The notes: generated from the sequence alone by a model not told the origin. A DNA stretch of 64,000 bases from Tepidimonas thermarum (GCF_007556705.1 NZ_VJOL01000001.1:62001-126000); one strand, 5' to 3'. Positions 26,518 to 39,296 are shown, counted from the first letter of the stretch. Program-made: numbers and translations.

Positions 26518-27951
26518 TCACAGCAGGATGCGGCGGAAGTCCGCCAACAGTTGCGCCAAATAGGCGTTGAAGCGGGCAGCCGCCGCCCCGTCGATGACGC
26601 GGTGGTCCCAGGTCAGCGACAGCGGCAACATCAGGCGCGGCGTGAACTCCTTGCCGTTCCACACCGGCTCCCAGCGCGACTTGCACACGCCCAGGATCGC
26701 CACCTCGGGCGCGTTGATGATGGGCGTGAAGTAGCGCCCGCCGATGCCGCCCAGGCTGGAAATCGTGAAGGTCGCACCGCTCATGTCGGCCGGCGCCAAT
26801 TTGCCCTCGCGCGCCTTGGCGGCGAGCTCGGCCATTTCGCGGCTGATCTGCAAGATGCCTTTTTGGTCCGCGCTTTTGATGACCGGCACCACCAGCCCAT
26901 TGGGCGTATCGGCCGCAAAGCCAATGTTCCAGTAGCGCTTGTAGATCAACGCATCGCCACCCGAGGCCATGTCCAGCGAGCTGTTGAACTCGGGGAATTT
27001 CTGCAGCGCCGCCACGCACGCCTTGACCAGGAACGCCAGCATCGTGACCTTGACGCCGCTTTTGGCGTGCTCCTCGTTGAGCTGGACGCGAAACGCCTCG
27101 AGCTCGGTGACATCGGCATCGTCGTGGTTGGTGACCGCCGGGATCATCGCCGCGTTGCGCATCAGGTTGGCGCCGCTGATCTTTTTGATGCGGCTGAGCT
27201 CGCGCCGCTCGATGGGGCCGAACTTGGCAAAGTCCACCGTCGGCCAGGGGATGAGACCCAGCGCCGCGCCGTCGCCCGCCGCCGGCGCCGCCGGGGCTTT
27301 GGCCGCCTGGGCGCGGGTTTGCACCTCGCCCGCCATGACGGCACGGGTGAAGGCCTGCACGTCCTCCAGGGTGATGCGGCCCTTGGGGCCGGTGCCGCGC
27401 ACCTCGGCCAACGGCACGCCCAGCTCGCGCGCAACCTTGCGCACGCTTGGCGAGGCATGCGGCAGGCCCAGCGGCGGGCGCGTGGGATCATGCGCGGCAG
27501 CGGCTGCGGGCACCGACGGCGCGGCAGCGGGCACCGCCGCAGTCGCGGGCGGTGGTGGCGCGGGGACGGCCACCGTGGCCAGCGACGCAGGCGCAGATGC
27601 AGACACGGGCAGCACGGGGGCCACGGCCACCTGGGGTGTCACCACGGCAGGCGCCGGCGCGGCGGGCGCCGGCTGTCCCCCAACCGATGCTGGCGCGGCG
27701 GCGGACGCCTGCGCCTCGGTCTCCAGCAGCGCCACCACCGAGCCCTCGCTGACCTTGTCGCCCAGTTGCACCTTGAGCTCGCGCACCACCCCGGCGTGGC
27801 TCGACGGAATCTCCATCGACGCCTTGTCCGACTCCACCGTGATCAGTGACTGATCCACCTGCACCGCATCGCCCGGCTTGACCAGCAGCTCAATCACCGC
27901 CACATCTTTGAAGTCCCCAATGTCCGGGACCTTGACTTCCACCAATGCCAT
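26518..27951 (-). CDS. aceF: dihydrolipoyllysine-residue acetyltransferase (E2)
   Basis: Core subunit of the pyruvate dehydrogenase complex; it transfers the acetyl group to CoA. The 477-residue protein has one lipoyl domain (1-80, Lys43), a long Ala/Pro linker (about 80-170), a peripheral subunit-binding domain ([20 protein letters not shown]) and the catalytic domain ending with [13 protein letters not shown], which holds the active-site His. E. coli AceF has three lipoyl domains; one is common in relatives whose E3 also carries one. ATG 27951 is preferred to the upstream GTG 27969. It starts 14 bases after aceE. Confidence 0.96.
   Translation of the reverse strand: MALVEVKVPDIGDFKDVAVIELLVKPGDAVQVDQSLITVESDKASMEIPSSHAGVVRELKVQLGDKVSEGSVVALLETEAQASAAAPASVGGQPAPAAPAPAVVTPQVAVAPVLPVSASAPASLATVAVPAPPPPATAAVPAAAPSVPAAAAAHDPTRPPLGLPHASPSVRKVARELGVPLAEVRGTGPKGRITLEDVQAFTRAVMAGEVQTRAQAAKAPAAPAAGDGAALGLIPWPTVDFAKFGPIERRELSRIKKISGANLMRNAAMIPAVTNHDDADVTELEAFRVQLNEEHAKSGVKVTMLAFLVKACVAALQKFPEFNSSLDMASGGDALIYKRYWNIGFAADTPNGLVVPVIKSADQKGILQISREMAELAAKAREGKLAPADMSGATFTISSLGGIGGRYFTPIINAPEVAILGVCKSRWEPVWNGKEFTPRLMLPLSLTWDHRVIDGAAAARFNAYLAQLLADFRRILL
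27746..27931 (-). repeat. 186-bp near-identical repeat in the lipoyl domain of aceF
   Basis: Partner of 26299-26484, in the same orientation with the starts 1447 bases apart. It encodes AceF residues of the lipoyl domain, including the lipoylated Lys43. Confidence 0.95.
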
Positions 27952-27965
27952 GTCGTGCTCCCGAA

Positions 27966-30683
27966 TCACGCGTACAAGGGGTTGGGCTTATCGGTGTCGA
28001 TGCCGTATTTGGCAATCGCTTCGGCCACGCGCGCGGCAGGCACGCTGCCCTCTTCGGCCAGCGCCTTGAGCGCGGCCACCGCAATGTAGTGGCGGTCCAC
28101 CTCGAAGTGGCGGCGCAGGCGGTAGCGAAAATCGCTGCGCCCAAAACCGTCCGTGCCCAGCACCTTGTAGGTGCGTCCCTTGGGCAGGAAGGGGCGGATT
28201 TGCTCGGCAAACGCCTTGACATAATCGGTGGACGCGACCACCGGCCCGGGATGGTCGCCCAGTTGCTGCGCCACGAACGGCACGCGCGGCGTCTCGGTCG
28301 GGTGCAGCAGGTTCCAGCGTTCGCAGTCCTGACCGTCGCGCGCCAGCTCCGTGAAGCTCGGGCAGCTCCAGACGTTGGCCGCCACCCCCCAGTCCTGCGC
28401 CAGCAGGGTTTGCGCCGCCAGGCTCTCGCGCAGGATGGCGCCGCTGCCCAGCAGCTGCACGCGCGGCGTGAGCTTGGGCCCCTCGCGCAGCAAATACATG
28501 CCGCGGATGATCTGCTCTTCCGTGCCCGGCGTCAGACCCGGCTGGGGGTAGTTTTCGTTGAGCAGCGTGATGTAGAAGAACACGTTGTCCTGCTGCTCCA
28601 CCATGCGCTTGAGGCCGTGGTGCAGGATCACCGCCACTTCGTGCGCGAACGTGGGGTCGTAGCTGACGCAGTTGGGGATGGTGGCCGCGATCATGTGGCT
28701 GTGGCCGTCTTCGTGCTGCAAGCCCTCGCCGTTGAGCGTGGTGCGTCCGCTGGTGCCCCCGAGCAAAAAGCCGCGCGCCTGCATATCCCCGGCCGCCCAG
28801 GCCAGATCGCCAAAGCGCTGGAAGCCAAACATCGAGTAGTAAATGAAGAACGGGATCATGATGCGGTTGTTCGTCGAGTACGACGTCGCCGCGGCGATCC
28901 ACGAACTCATCCCACCGGCCTCGTTGATGCCCTCCTGCAGGATCTGGCCGGCCTGGTCCTCCTTGTAGTACATGACCTGGTCCTTGTCGACCGGGGTGTA
29001 GAGCTGGCCCTTGGGGTTGTAGATGCCGATCTGGCGAAACAACCCCTCCATGCCAAAGGTGCGCGCCTCGTCCACGAGGATGGGCACGACGCGCGGGCCC
29101 AGCGCCTGGTCACGCAGCAACTGGGTCAAAAAGCGCACATAGGCCTGCGTGGTGCTGATTTCGCGCCCCTCAGGCGTGGGCTCGAGCACGGCCTTGAAGG
29201 TTTGCAGCGAGGGCACCGTGAACTGCTCGTCGCTGCGCACACGCCGGCGCGGCAAATAGCCGCCCAGGGCCTTGCGCCGCTCGTGCAGGTAGCGCATCTC
29301 GGGCGTGTCGTCGGCCGGCTTGTAAAACGGGATCTTGGGCAGCTCGCTGTCCGGGATCGGGATGTTGAAGCGGTCGCGGAAGTAGCGGATGTCCTCGTCC
29401 GAGAGCTTCTTGGTCTGGTGCGCGGTGTTCTTGCCCTCCCCCGCGCGGCCCATGCCGTAGCCCTTGACGGTTTTGACCAGAATGACCGTGGGCTGGCCCT
29501 TGTGGTGGTAGGCGCGGTGAAACGCCGCATACACCTTGCGCGCATCGTGGCCGCCACGGCGCAGGGCCCAGATTTCCTCGTCGCTCATCTTGGCCACCAG
29601 CTCCAGCGCCTTGGGGTGGCGGCCAAAGAAGTGCTTGCGCACGTAAGCGCCATCGTTGGCCTTGAACGCCTGGTAGTCGCCGTCGAGCGTCTCCATCATG
29701 ATGCGGCGCAGCACCCCTTCCTTGTCGCGCGCCAGCAACGGGTCCCAGTTGCTGCCCCACAGCAGCTTGATGACGTTCCAGCCCGCCCCGCGAAAATCGC
29801 CTTCGAGCTCCTGGATGATCTTGCCGTTGCCGCGCACCGGGCCGTCCAGGCGCTGCAGGTTGCAGTTGACGACGAAGATCAGGTTGTCCAGCCCTTCGCG
29901 CGCGGCCAGGCCGATGGCGCCCATGCTCTCGGGCTCGTCCATCTCGCCATCGCCGCAAAACACCCACACCTTGCGCCGGGCCGTGTCGGCAATGCCGCGC
30001 GCGTGCAGGTATTTGAGGAAGCGCGCCTGGTAGATGCCCATGATCGGGCCCAGCCCCATGCTGACCGTTGGAAACTGCCAAAACTCGGGCATCAGCTTCG
30101 GATGGGGGTAGCTGGACAGCCCCTTGCCCTCGACCTCCTGGCGGAAGTTGAGCAGCTGCTCTTCGGTGATGCGCCCTTCCAGGTAGGCGCGGGCGTAAAT
30201 GCCCGGCGCACTGTGCCCCTGGATGTAGAGCAGGTCGCCGCCGTGGGTGCCCCCCTGGTCGGTGTCGTCGGCGTGCCAGAAGTGGTTGAAGCCGCACGCC
30301 AGCAGGTGCGCCAGCGACTGAAACGAGCTGATATGTCCGCCCAACTCGCTGCCGTCCGGGGCGTGCAGCCGGTTGGCCTTGACCACCATCGCCATGGCGT
30401 TCCAGCGCATGTAGGCACGCAGCCGCCCTTCCAGCTCCAGGTTGCCGGGGCTGCGCTCTTCCTCATCCGGCTCGATGGTGTTGACGTAGCCGGTGGTGGC
30501 GGAAAACGGCAGGTCGATGCTGTGTTCGCGTGCTTCTTCCAGCAGTTGTTCGAGCAGGAAGTGCGCGCGCTCGGCACCCTCGCGCTCGATGACGGCGTCG
30601 AGCGCATCGAGCCACTCGCGCGTTTCTTGCGGATCGGCATCCGGCGCCACCAGCGCGGAAATCGGCGGAACGTCTTGGGACAT
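27966..30683 (-). CDS. aceE: pyruvate dehydrogenase E1 component, homodimeric type
   Basis: Thiamine-diphosphate enzyme that decarboxylates pyruvate and acetylates the E2 lipoyl arm. The 905-residue length fits the E. coli-type homodimeric E1 (887). The ThDP motif begins GDGEMDEPESMGAIGLAARE and ends NCN, and the segments GHISSFQSLAHLLACGFNHF, GGTHGGDLLYIQGHSAPGIY and FGRSDFRYRLRRHFEVDR are diagnostic. It is the first gene of the aceE-aceF-lpdA operon and is divergent from a sensor kinase gene. Confidence 0.97.
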   Translation of the reverse strand: MSQDVPPISALVAPDADPQETREWLDALDAVIEREGAERAHFLLEQLLEEAREHSIDLPFSATTGYVNTIEPDEEERSPGNLELEGRLRAYMRWNAMAMVVKANRLHAPDGSELGGHISSFQSLAHLLACGFNHFWHADDTDQGGTHGGDLLYIQGHSAPGIYARAYLEGRITEEQLLNFRQEVEGKGLSSYPHPKLMPEFWQFPTVSMGLGPIMGIYQARFLKYLHARGIADTARRKVWVFCGDGEMDEPESMGAIGLAAREGLDNLIFVVNCNLQRLDGPVRGNGKIIQELEGDFRGAGWNVIKLLWGSNWDPLLARDKEGVLRRIMMETLDGDYQAFKANDGAYVRKHFFGRHPKALELVAKMSDEEIWALRRGGHDARKVYAAFHRAYHHKGQPTVILVKTVKGYGMGRAGEGKNTAHQTKKLSDEDIRYFRDRFNIPIPDSELPKIPFYKPADDTPEMRYLHERRKALGGYLPRRRVRSDEQFTVPSLQTFKAVLEPTPEGREISTTQAYVRFLTQLLRDQALGPRVVPILVDEARTFGMEGLFRQIGIYNPKGQLYTPVDKDQVMYYKEDQAGQILQEGINEAGGMSSWIAAATSYSTNNRIMIPFFIYYSMFGFQRFGDLAWAAGDMQARGFLLGGTSGRTTLNGEGLQHEDGHSHMIAATIPNCVSYDPTFAHEVAVILHHGLKRMVEQQDNVFFYITLLNENYPQPGLTPGTEEQIIRGMYLLREGPKLTPRVQLLGSGAILRESLAAQTLLAQDWGVAANVWSCPSFTELARDGQDCERWNLLHPTETPRVPFVAQQLGDHPGPVVASTDYVKAFAEQIRPFLPKGRTYKVLGTDGFGRSDFRYRLRRHFEVDRHYIAVAALKALAEEGSVPAARVAEAIAKYGIDTDKPNPLYA

Positions 30684-30876
30684 GGTGTCGTCTCCTCAAA
30701 AGCCCAGCAACAGCGTACGGCGCGAGCGCGCCGTTGTCCACGAAGTGTCGCACGAAAATCGCCAATTTCCAAACTATGGTTTTTATTTTTATATTGTGAA
30801 ATTTTTGTACCGCGCGCGTTCGCGCACGCTCGCCCCGCCGTTCACAATGCTAGGGTTTGCCCTAAACTGTCGTGCC
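30684..30876. promoter_or_regulatory. AT-rich divergent control region between aceE and the sensor kinase
   Basis: The stretch 30761-30810 is strikingly AT-rich for this genome, with TTTTATTTTTATATTGTGAA near 30781-30800. It offers -10-like elements on both strands (for example TATATT at 30790-30795), and an imperfect TTT/AAA dyad centred near 30795 could bind a repressor of the pyruvate dehydrogenase operon. No ORF or RNA gene is seen. Confidence 0.5.
30851..30864 (+). promoter_or_regulatory. palindrome at the sensor kinase promoter
   Basis: TAGGG-TTTG-CCCTA is a perfect five-base dyad ending 12 bases before the kinase ATG. TAAACT at 30863-30868 overlaps its right arm and could be a -10; that would place the transcript start next to the ATG at 30877, where no Shine-Dalgarno sequence is visible. 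Confidence 0.5.
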
Positions 30877-33444
30877 ATGGTCCAACCCCACAGCACCGAC
30901 GCCGAACGCGCACCCCTGCGCTGGTGGCGCGCGCCACGGCTGTGGTGGCGCCAGTGGTGGGACCGCTTGCCCCCGCACCGCCAGGATCGCTTGGCGGTGC
31001 TCGGGCCGGTGCTGTCGGTGCTGCTTTTTCTGACGGCGATCTTTTCGGCGCTGGGCTACTTCAGCCAACAGGAGGCCGACCGCGAGCAAGAAGCCGTCGT
31101 GCGCGACACCGAGTACGCGCAACAGCGCTTGCGCCTGCGGCTGCTGGAGCGGCAGGAAAAGCTCATGCGCATGGCACGCGACATCGCCAACCGCTCGATC
31201 GAAGAAACGGAGTTCGTCTTCCAGGCCGAGGAGCTGGTGGCGCAAAACCCCGACGTGCTGGCGGTGCACTGGATCGGGCCGTACCGCGAGGTGGTCACCG
31301 GCTACACCGCCCCGGGAGCGCCAGCGCATGCCCACCGCCGCGCGGGCGAGACGCTGCCGCCCAACACCACCGGTGGTGCGTTTGACCTGGCGCGCGACCT
31401 GCACCAGCCGATCTACTCACGGCCACTGCCCTGGCCCGACGGGGGCAGCACGCTCATGGTGCTGATCCCGTTCGAGGACCAGCGCCGCTTTGGTGGTGCC
31501 GTGATGGCCGAGTACGACATTGCCGGTTTGCTGCGCTATGGCGTGCCGGCGGAGGTGTTGGCGCGCTACGCCGTCACGCTGGTCGGCGAGGATGGCACGC
31601 TGTACGCGGGCACCCCCCTCAAACCGTTGACGACGCCGCTGTCGCGCCTGCCGTGGGCGCCGCGCCCGCAGCGCCACGAACTGCCCGTTTCCCCGATCGG
31701 CAACAGCCTGCTGATCCGCGCCGAGGGCTTGCGTGCCGACCGTGACTGGGGCAGCGAAGCGCTGTTTTGGATCGTGGGGGCGATGAGCGTGGCCACCATC
31801 TGGATGCTGCTGGGCAACATGCGCCACACACGCCGGCGTCTGCAAGCGCAACGCGCCCTGGTGGCCGAGACCAACTTCCGCCGCGCCATGGAAAACTCGA
31901 TGCTCACCGGCATGCGGGCGCTGGACATGGAGGGGCGCATCACCTACGTCAACCGCGCTTTTTGCGACATGACCGGCTGGAGCGAGGAGGAGCTCATCGG
32001 CGCCAGCGCCCCCTTCCCCTACTGGCCGGAGCACGAACACGACACCCTCATGGCGCGGCTGCAGGACGAAATCGCAGGCCGCAACACCCCGGGCGGCTTC
32101 GAGGTGCCGGTCAAGCGCAAAAACGGCAGCATCTTCTACGCGCGCATGTACGTCTCGCCGCTGATCGACGCGCAGGGTCGCCAGACCGGCTGGATGACGT
32201 CGATGACCGACATCACCGAGCCCAAGCGCATCCGCGAAGAGCTCAGCGCCTCGTACGACCGTTTTGCCACCGTGCTCGACAGCCTGGATGAGGCGATCTC
32301 GGTCGCGCCGCTGCACAGCCACGAGCTGTTGTTTGCCAACCGCATGTACCGCAACTGGTTTGGCGAAGGCTCTGCCGGCCACGAGCGGATGTTGGAGCTG
32401 TGCGCCTCGGTGCCCGTGCTGCCGCCGCAGGACCACCACGACCAGGTCGACAGCCTCATGGGGCTGCCTGCCGACGCGCTGGTGGAGGCGGTGGCCGAGC
32501 ATGCGCAAATCCTGGTGCCCGAACTGGGCAAATGGCTGGAGGTGCGCACCCGCTACCTGACCTGGGTGGACGGGCGGCTGGTGCAAATGCTCATCGCCAC
32601 CGACATCACCGCGCGCCACCAGGCCGAAGAACAAGCGGCCCTGCAAGCGGAGCGCGCCGAAACCGCCAGCCGCCTCATCACGATGGGCGAGATGGCCTCC
32701 AGCGTGGCGCACGAACTCAACCAACCGCTGACCGCGATCAGCAACTACGCCAGCGGCATGATCAGCCGGTTGCAAAAGGGGCACATCAGCCCGCAGGACT
32801 TGCTGGGCGCGCTGGAGAAAACCGCCCGCCAGGCGCAACGCGCCGGCCAAATCATCCAGCGCATCCGCGCGTTCGTCAAAAAGAGCGAGCCCAACCCCAC
32901 GCTGTCGGACGTGGCGCAGATGGTGAGCAACGCCACCGAACTCGCCGACATCGAACTGCGCCGCCACATGGTGCGTCTCAACACCTACGTGGCGGCGCGT
33001 CTGCCACGCCTGATGGTGGACCCGATTTTGATCGAGCAAGTGCTCATCAACCTGCTCAAAAACGGCGGTGAATCGATCCAGCAGGCGCAACGTCCGCCGG
33101 GTCAGCGGCACATCGAGCTGCAGGTGGTGCCGCGCACGGTCGACGGCCGCCCCGGGGTGGAGTTCACCGTACGCGACAGCGGCGGGGGCATCCCCCAGGA
33201 GCGCCTCGACCGCATCTACGAAGCCTTCTACAGCACCAAGAGCGAGGGCATGGGCATCGGCCTCAAGCTGTGCCGCTCCATCATCGAGTCGCACCACGGC
33301 CGGCTGGTGGCGCGCAACCTCTACAATGGCGACGCGATTGTCGGCTGCGAATTCTCGTTCTGGATTCCGGAGCCGCCGCCCGAGGCGTCCGCTCCGCTTG
33401 CCCCCCGATCAACCGAAACGCAGACGACGCCTGAAGGAACATGA
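30877..33444 (+). CDS. PAS-domain sensor histidine kinase (FixL/DctB-like)
   Basis: An 855-residue membrane sensor. Transmembrane helices lie near 40-64 and 294-314 and enclose a periplasmic sensing domain of about 230 residues. They are followed by a PAS domain (about 335-450, ITYVNRAFCDMTGWSEEELI), a second PAS-like region (about 460-590), and the HisKA core with phospho-acceptor His612 in SSVAHELNQPL. The ATPase domain shows the N box NLLKNGGESI, and GMGIGLKLCRSIIESHHGRL. An ATG at 30847 is in frame but would split a palindrome. The stop overlaps the response regulator ATG as ATGA. The ligand is unknown; its position opposite aceE suggests pyruvate, acetate or other carboxylates. Confidence 0.93.
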   Translation: MVQPHSTDAERAPLRWWRAPRLWWRQWWDRLPPHRQDRLAVLGPVLSVLLFLTAIFSALGYFSQQEADREQEAVVRDTEYAQQRLRLRLLERQEKLMRMARDIANRSIEETEFVFQAEELVAQNPDVLAVHWIGPYREVVTGYTAPGAPAHAHRRAGETLPPNTTGGAFDLARDLHQPIYSRPLPWPDGGSTLMVLIPFEDQRRFGGAVMAEYDIAGLLRYGVPAEVLARYAVTLVGEDGTLYAGTPLKPLTTPLSRLPWAPRPQRHELPVSPIGNSLLIRAEGLRADRDWGSEALFWIVGAMSVATIWMLLGNMRHTRRRLQAQRALVAETNFRRAMENSMLTGMRALDMEGRITYVNRAFCDMTGWSEEELIGASAPFPYWPEHEHDTLMARLQDEIAGRNTPGGFEVPVKRKNGSIFYARMYVSPLIDAQGRQTGWMTSMTDITEPKRIREELSASYDRFATVLDSLDEAISVAPLHSHELLFANRMYRNWFGEGSAGHERMLELCASVPVLPPQDHHDQVDSLMGLPADALVEAVAEHAQILVPELGKWLEVRTRYLTWVDGRLVQMLIATDITARHQAEEQAALQAERAETASRLITMGEMASSVAHELNQPLTAISNYASGMISRLQKGHISPQDLLGALEKTARQAQRAGQIIQRIRAFVKKSEPNPTLSDVAQMVSNATELADIELRRHMVRLNTYVAARLPRLMVDPILIEQVLINLLKNGGESIQQAQRPPGQRHIELQVVPRTVDGRPGVEFTVRDSGGGIPQERLDRIYEAFYSTKSEGMGIGLKLCRSIIESHHGRLVARNLYNGDAIVGCEFSFWIPEPPPEASAPLAPRSTETQTTPEGT

Positions 33445-34070
33445 TGAGCCTGACGCCCAAACGCGCAACCGTGTACGTGGTCGATGACGATGAAGCCGTG
33501 CGCGACTCGCTGCAATGGCTGCTGGAGGGGCGGGACTACCGCGTGCGCTGTTTCGAATCGGCCGAAGCCTTCCTGGCCCGCTACGACCCGCGCGAAGTGG
33601 CCTGCCTGATTGCCGACATCCGCATGGGTGGCATGAGTGGCATGGAACTGCAACAGCGGCTGCTCGAGCGCCACTCACCGCTGCCCATTTGCTTCATCAC
33701 GGGCCATGGCGACGTGCCCATGGCGGTGGAGTCGATGAAAAAAGGCGCGATCGACTTCATCCAAAAGCCGTTCGACGAAGCGCTACTGCTGGCGCTGGTC
33801 GAAAAGATGGTCGACATTGCGCATGAGGCCTTTGCCGTGCACCAGCAAGCGGCCACGCGCGAAGCGCTGCTGGCCAAGCTCACCACGCGCGAGTCGCAGG
33901 TGCTCGAGCGCATCGTCGCCGGGCGGCTCAACAAGCAAATCGCCGACGATCTGGGCATCAGCATCAAGACGGTGGAAGCCCACCGCGCCAACATCATGGA
34001 AAAGCTGGGCGCCAACACGGTGGCCGACCTGCTCAAAATCGCCCTTGCCCCCACCCCCACGAAAGTCTGA
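33441..34070 (+). CDS. FixJ/NarL-type response regulator with LuxR HTH domain
   Basis: A 209-residue transcription regulator, partner of the upstream kinase. The receiver domain has acidic residues 15-17 (VVDDDEAV), phospho-acceptor Asp59 in LIADIRMGGMSG, Thr in FITGHGDVPMA and Lys109 in FIQKPFD. The C-terminal LuxR-type HTH (about 148-195) reads LTTRESQVLERIVAGRLNKQ then IADDLGISIKTVEAHRANIM. The organisation is FixJ-like. A second ATG lies at 33444. Three bases separate it from folD, which is probably in the same transcript. Confidence 0.94.
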   Translation: MMSLTPKRATVYVVDDDEAVRDSLQWLLEGRDYRVRCFESAEAFLARYDPREVACLIADIRMGGMSGMELQQRLLERHSPLPICFITGHGDVPMAVESMKKGAIDFIQKPFDEALLLALVEKMVDIAHEAFAVHQQAATREALLAKLTTRESQVLERIVAGRLNKQIADDLGISIKTVEAHRANIMEKLGANTVADLLKIALAPTPTKV

Positions 34071-34073
34071 TTC

Positions 34074-34925
34074 ATGGCAGCCCAACTCATCGACGGCGCG
34101 GCGCTGTCGCGCCTGTGGCGCGCGCGCCTGAGCGAACGTGTGACGGCGCTCAAAGCGCGCGGCACCCTGCCCGGGCTTGCGGTCATCCTGGTTGGCGACA
34201 ACCCCGCCAGCCAGGTCTACGTCCGCAACAAGGTCAAAGCCTGCCAGGAGGTGGGCATCCACTCCGTGCTGGAGACCTACCCCGCCAGCCTGACCGAAGA
34301 CGCGCTGCTGGCGCGCGTGCGTGCCCTCAACGCCGACCCCGCGATCCACGGCATCCTGGTGCAGCTGCCGCTGCCGGCGCACATCGATGCGCAGCGCGTC
34401 ATCGAGACCATCGCCCCTGAAAAAGACGTCGATGGCTTTCACGTCGCCAACGCCGGCGCCCTGATGGTGGGGCGGCCTGGCTTTTGGCCCTGCACCCCCT
34501 ACGGTTGCATGAAAATGTTGGAGCACATCGGCTGCGACCCGTGCGGCAAGCACGCCGTGGTCATCGGGCGCAGCAACATCGTCGGCAAGCCCATGGCGCT
34601 GATGCTGCTGCAGGCCAACGCCACGGTCACCATCTGCCACAGCGCCACCGCGGATTTGGCGCACCACACCCGCCAGGCCGACATCGTCGTGGCGGCAGTG
34701 GGCAAACGCAACGTGTTGACGGCCGACATGGTCAAGCCGGGCGCCGTGGTCATCGACGTCGGCATGAACCGCGACGAGGCGGGCAAGCTGTGCGGCGACG
34801 TGGACTTCGAGGGGGTGCGTCAGGTGGCCGGGTGGATCACCCCGGTGCCCGGGGGCGTGGGCCCCATGACGATCACGATGCTGCTGCTCAACACGGTGGA
34901 AGCGGCCGAGCGCGCCGCGCGCTGA
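34074..34925 (+). CDS. folD: methylenetetrahydrofolate dehydrogenase/cyclohydrolase FolD
   Basis: Interconverts 5,10-methylene- and 10-formyl-tetrahydrofolate with NADP+. The 283-residue enzyme carries the catalytic [14 protein letters not shown] segment, the [12 protein letters not shown] and PEKDVDGFH motifs, the nucleotide motif [15 protein letters not shown] and the C-terminal [15 protein letters not shown]. It follows the response regulator by 3 bases, an unexpected pairing of housekeeping enzyme and two-component system, but it may reflect only shared transcription. Confidence 0.97.
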   Translation: MAAQLIDGAALSRLWRARLSERVTALKARGTLPGLAVILVGDNPASQVYVRNKVKACQEVGIHSVLETYPASLTEDALLARVRALNADPAIHGILVQLPLPAHIDAQRVIETIAPEKDVDGFHVANAGALMVGRPGFWPCTPYGCMKMLEHIGCDPCGKHAVVIGRSNIVGKPMALMLLQANATVTICHSATADLAHHTRQADIVVAAVGKRNVLTADMVKPGAVVIDVGMNRDEAGKLCGDVDFEGVRQVAGWITPVPGGVGPMTITMLLLNTVEAAERAAR

Positions 34926-34947
34926 GCCGCCCCGACAGCGGGCGGCT
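34925..34947. terminator. hairpin between convergent folD and DUF4149 genes
   Basis: AGCCGCCC and GGGCGGCT form an eight-pair stem with a seven-base loop. No T run follows on either strand, so terminator activity is uncertain. Confidence 0.4.
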
Positions 34948-34953
34948 GGCCGC

Positions 34954-35388
34954 CTAGCCGCGCCGCGCGGTCAGCCACCACAGGCTGCGCAGCGCGCACA
35001 GCCACTGCAGCGCCACCAAAACGCTGCCGATGCCGTGCCACAGCGCCAGGCTGGCGCCGGTTTGGCGGGCGGTCAGGATGCGCTGGGCCACGCCAAACTC
35101 CTGCACCAAACCGGCCAGCGCCCCCAGCAACAGCCACGGCAGCAAGGCCCAGCTCGCATCGCCCGCGGCGCCACGCCCGCGCTGCGCCCGCCCCCACAGC
35201 AGCAACAGCAACGCCGCCCCCACCGCCACATACGACTGCACCTGAAACAAGCGCGCCGCCATGCCACCGGCCACCGCCGGGTTGTTGAAGTGCTGAAACA
35301 GCAGCGGCACGGCCACGAAGCTCAGCCCCGTGGTCAGGCCCCACCACAGGGCCGCCACCAACACCGGCCAGCGATCACGCCACGCCAT
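34954..35388 (-). CDS. DUF4149 inner-membrane protein
   Basis: A 144-residue hydrophobic protein with four predicted membrane segments and the family signature around FVAVPLLFQHFNNPAVAGGM and LFQVQSYVAVG. DUF4149 proteins are related to TMEM205 and have no established biochemical role. In Burkholderiales the gene commonly sits after greA, as here (30 bases). The function is unknown. Confidence 0.85.
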   Translation of the reverse strand: MAWRDRWPVLVAALWWGLTTGLSFVAVPLLFQHFNNPAVAGGMAARLFQVQSYVAVGAALLLLLWGRAQRGRGAAGDASWALLPWLLLGALAGLVQEFGVAQRILTARQTGASLALWHGIGSVLVALQWLCALRSLWWLTARRG

Positions 35389-35418
35389 GCGCCACCTGCC
35401 CGCGTTGCGCCAACGGGT

Positions 35419-35895
35419 TCATTCGTAGCGCACGGCCACGATCTCGTAGCGCCGCACGCCGTTGGGGGCCTGCACCTCGGCCACGTCGCCCTCTTCCTTG
35501 CCGATGAGGGCACGCGCAATCGGGCTGGAGACGTTGATCAGCCCGAGCTTCAGGTCGGCCTCGTCCTCCCCGACGATCTGGTAGGTGACGGTCTCGCCGG
35601 TGGCTTCGTCCTCCAGCTCCACGGTGGCGCCAAACACCACCTTGCCGCCGGCATCGAGTTGCGCCGGATCGATGATCTGGGCCGCGGCGAGCTTGCCCTC
35701 GATTTCCTTGATGCGCCCCTCGATGAAGCCCTGGCGGTCTTTGGCGGCGTCGTATTCGGCGTTTTCGCTCAGGTCGCCTTGCGCACGCGCCTCGGCGATG
35801 GCCTGGATCACGGCCGGGCGCTCGACGGTTTTGAGGCGATGCAGCTCCTCCTTGAGCTTGTCGGCACCGCGTTTGGTCAACGGAATGGTCGGCAT
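35419..35895 (-). CDS. greA: transcription elongation factor GreA
   Basis: Rescues backtracked RNA polymerase by stimulating transcript cleavage. The 158-residue protein begins [20 protein letters not shown], has the acidic coiled-coil tip [19 protein letters not shown] (the D and E residues act at the polymerase active site) and the C-terminal FKBP-like domain. The frame is open five codons further to 35910; ATG 35895 gives the normal size. It follows carB beyond a terminator-like hairpin, so it probably has its own promoter. Confidence 0.96.
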   Translation of the reverse strand: MPTIPLTKRGADKLKEELHRLKTVERPAVIQAIAEARAQGDLSENAEYDAAKDRQGFIEGRIKEIEGKLAAAQIIDPAQLDAGGKVVFGATVELEDEATGETVTYQIVGEDEADLKLGLINVSSPIARALIGKEEGDVAEVQAPNGVRRYEIVAVRYE

Positions 35896-35910
35896 GGCTG
35901 TTTGTCCCAC

Positions 35911-35943
35911 AAAAGCAAACCGCCGAGCGTTGCCGGTCGGCGG
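35911..35943 (-). terminator. Rho-independent terminator after carB
   Basis: On the minus strand CCGCCGA and TCGGCGG (35943-35937 and 35926-35920) pair around a 10-base loop and are followed by TTTGCTTTT. It lies between carB and greA. Confidence 0.7.
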
Positions 35944-35968
35944 TGTCGAATCGGGCGCAATGATAACC

Positions 35969-36016
35969 GGTTTGCCCGCGGTGGCCTACGGCGGCCGCCA
36001 TGGGGTTTGCCCGCGG
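35969..36016. repeat. short tandem-like direct repeat downstream of carB
   Basis: GGTTTGCCCGCGG occurs at 35969-35981 and 36004-36016, each followed by a GGCC-rich segment. The 35-base period suggests an imperfect tandem duplication in the carB 3' untranslated region. Confidence 0.5.
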
Positions 36017-36029
36017 CGGCCATGCCGCA

Positions 36030-39296
<3,267 letters not shown>

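Noticed and set aside
27945-31385. Plus-strand open frame of 1146 codons opposite aceE
   Set aside because: It is the antisense shadow of aceE and runs into the real kinase gene in another frame; no family motif is present.
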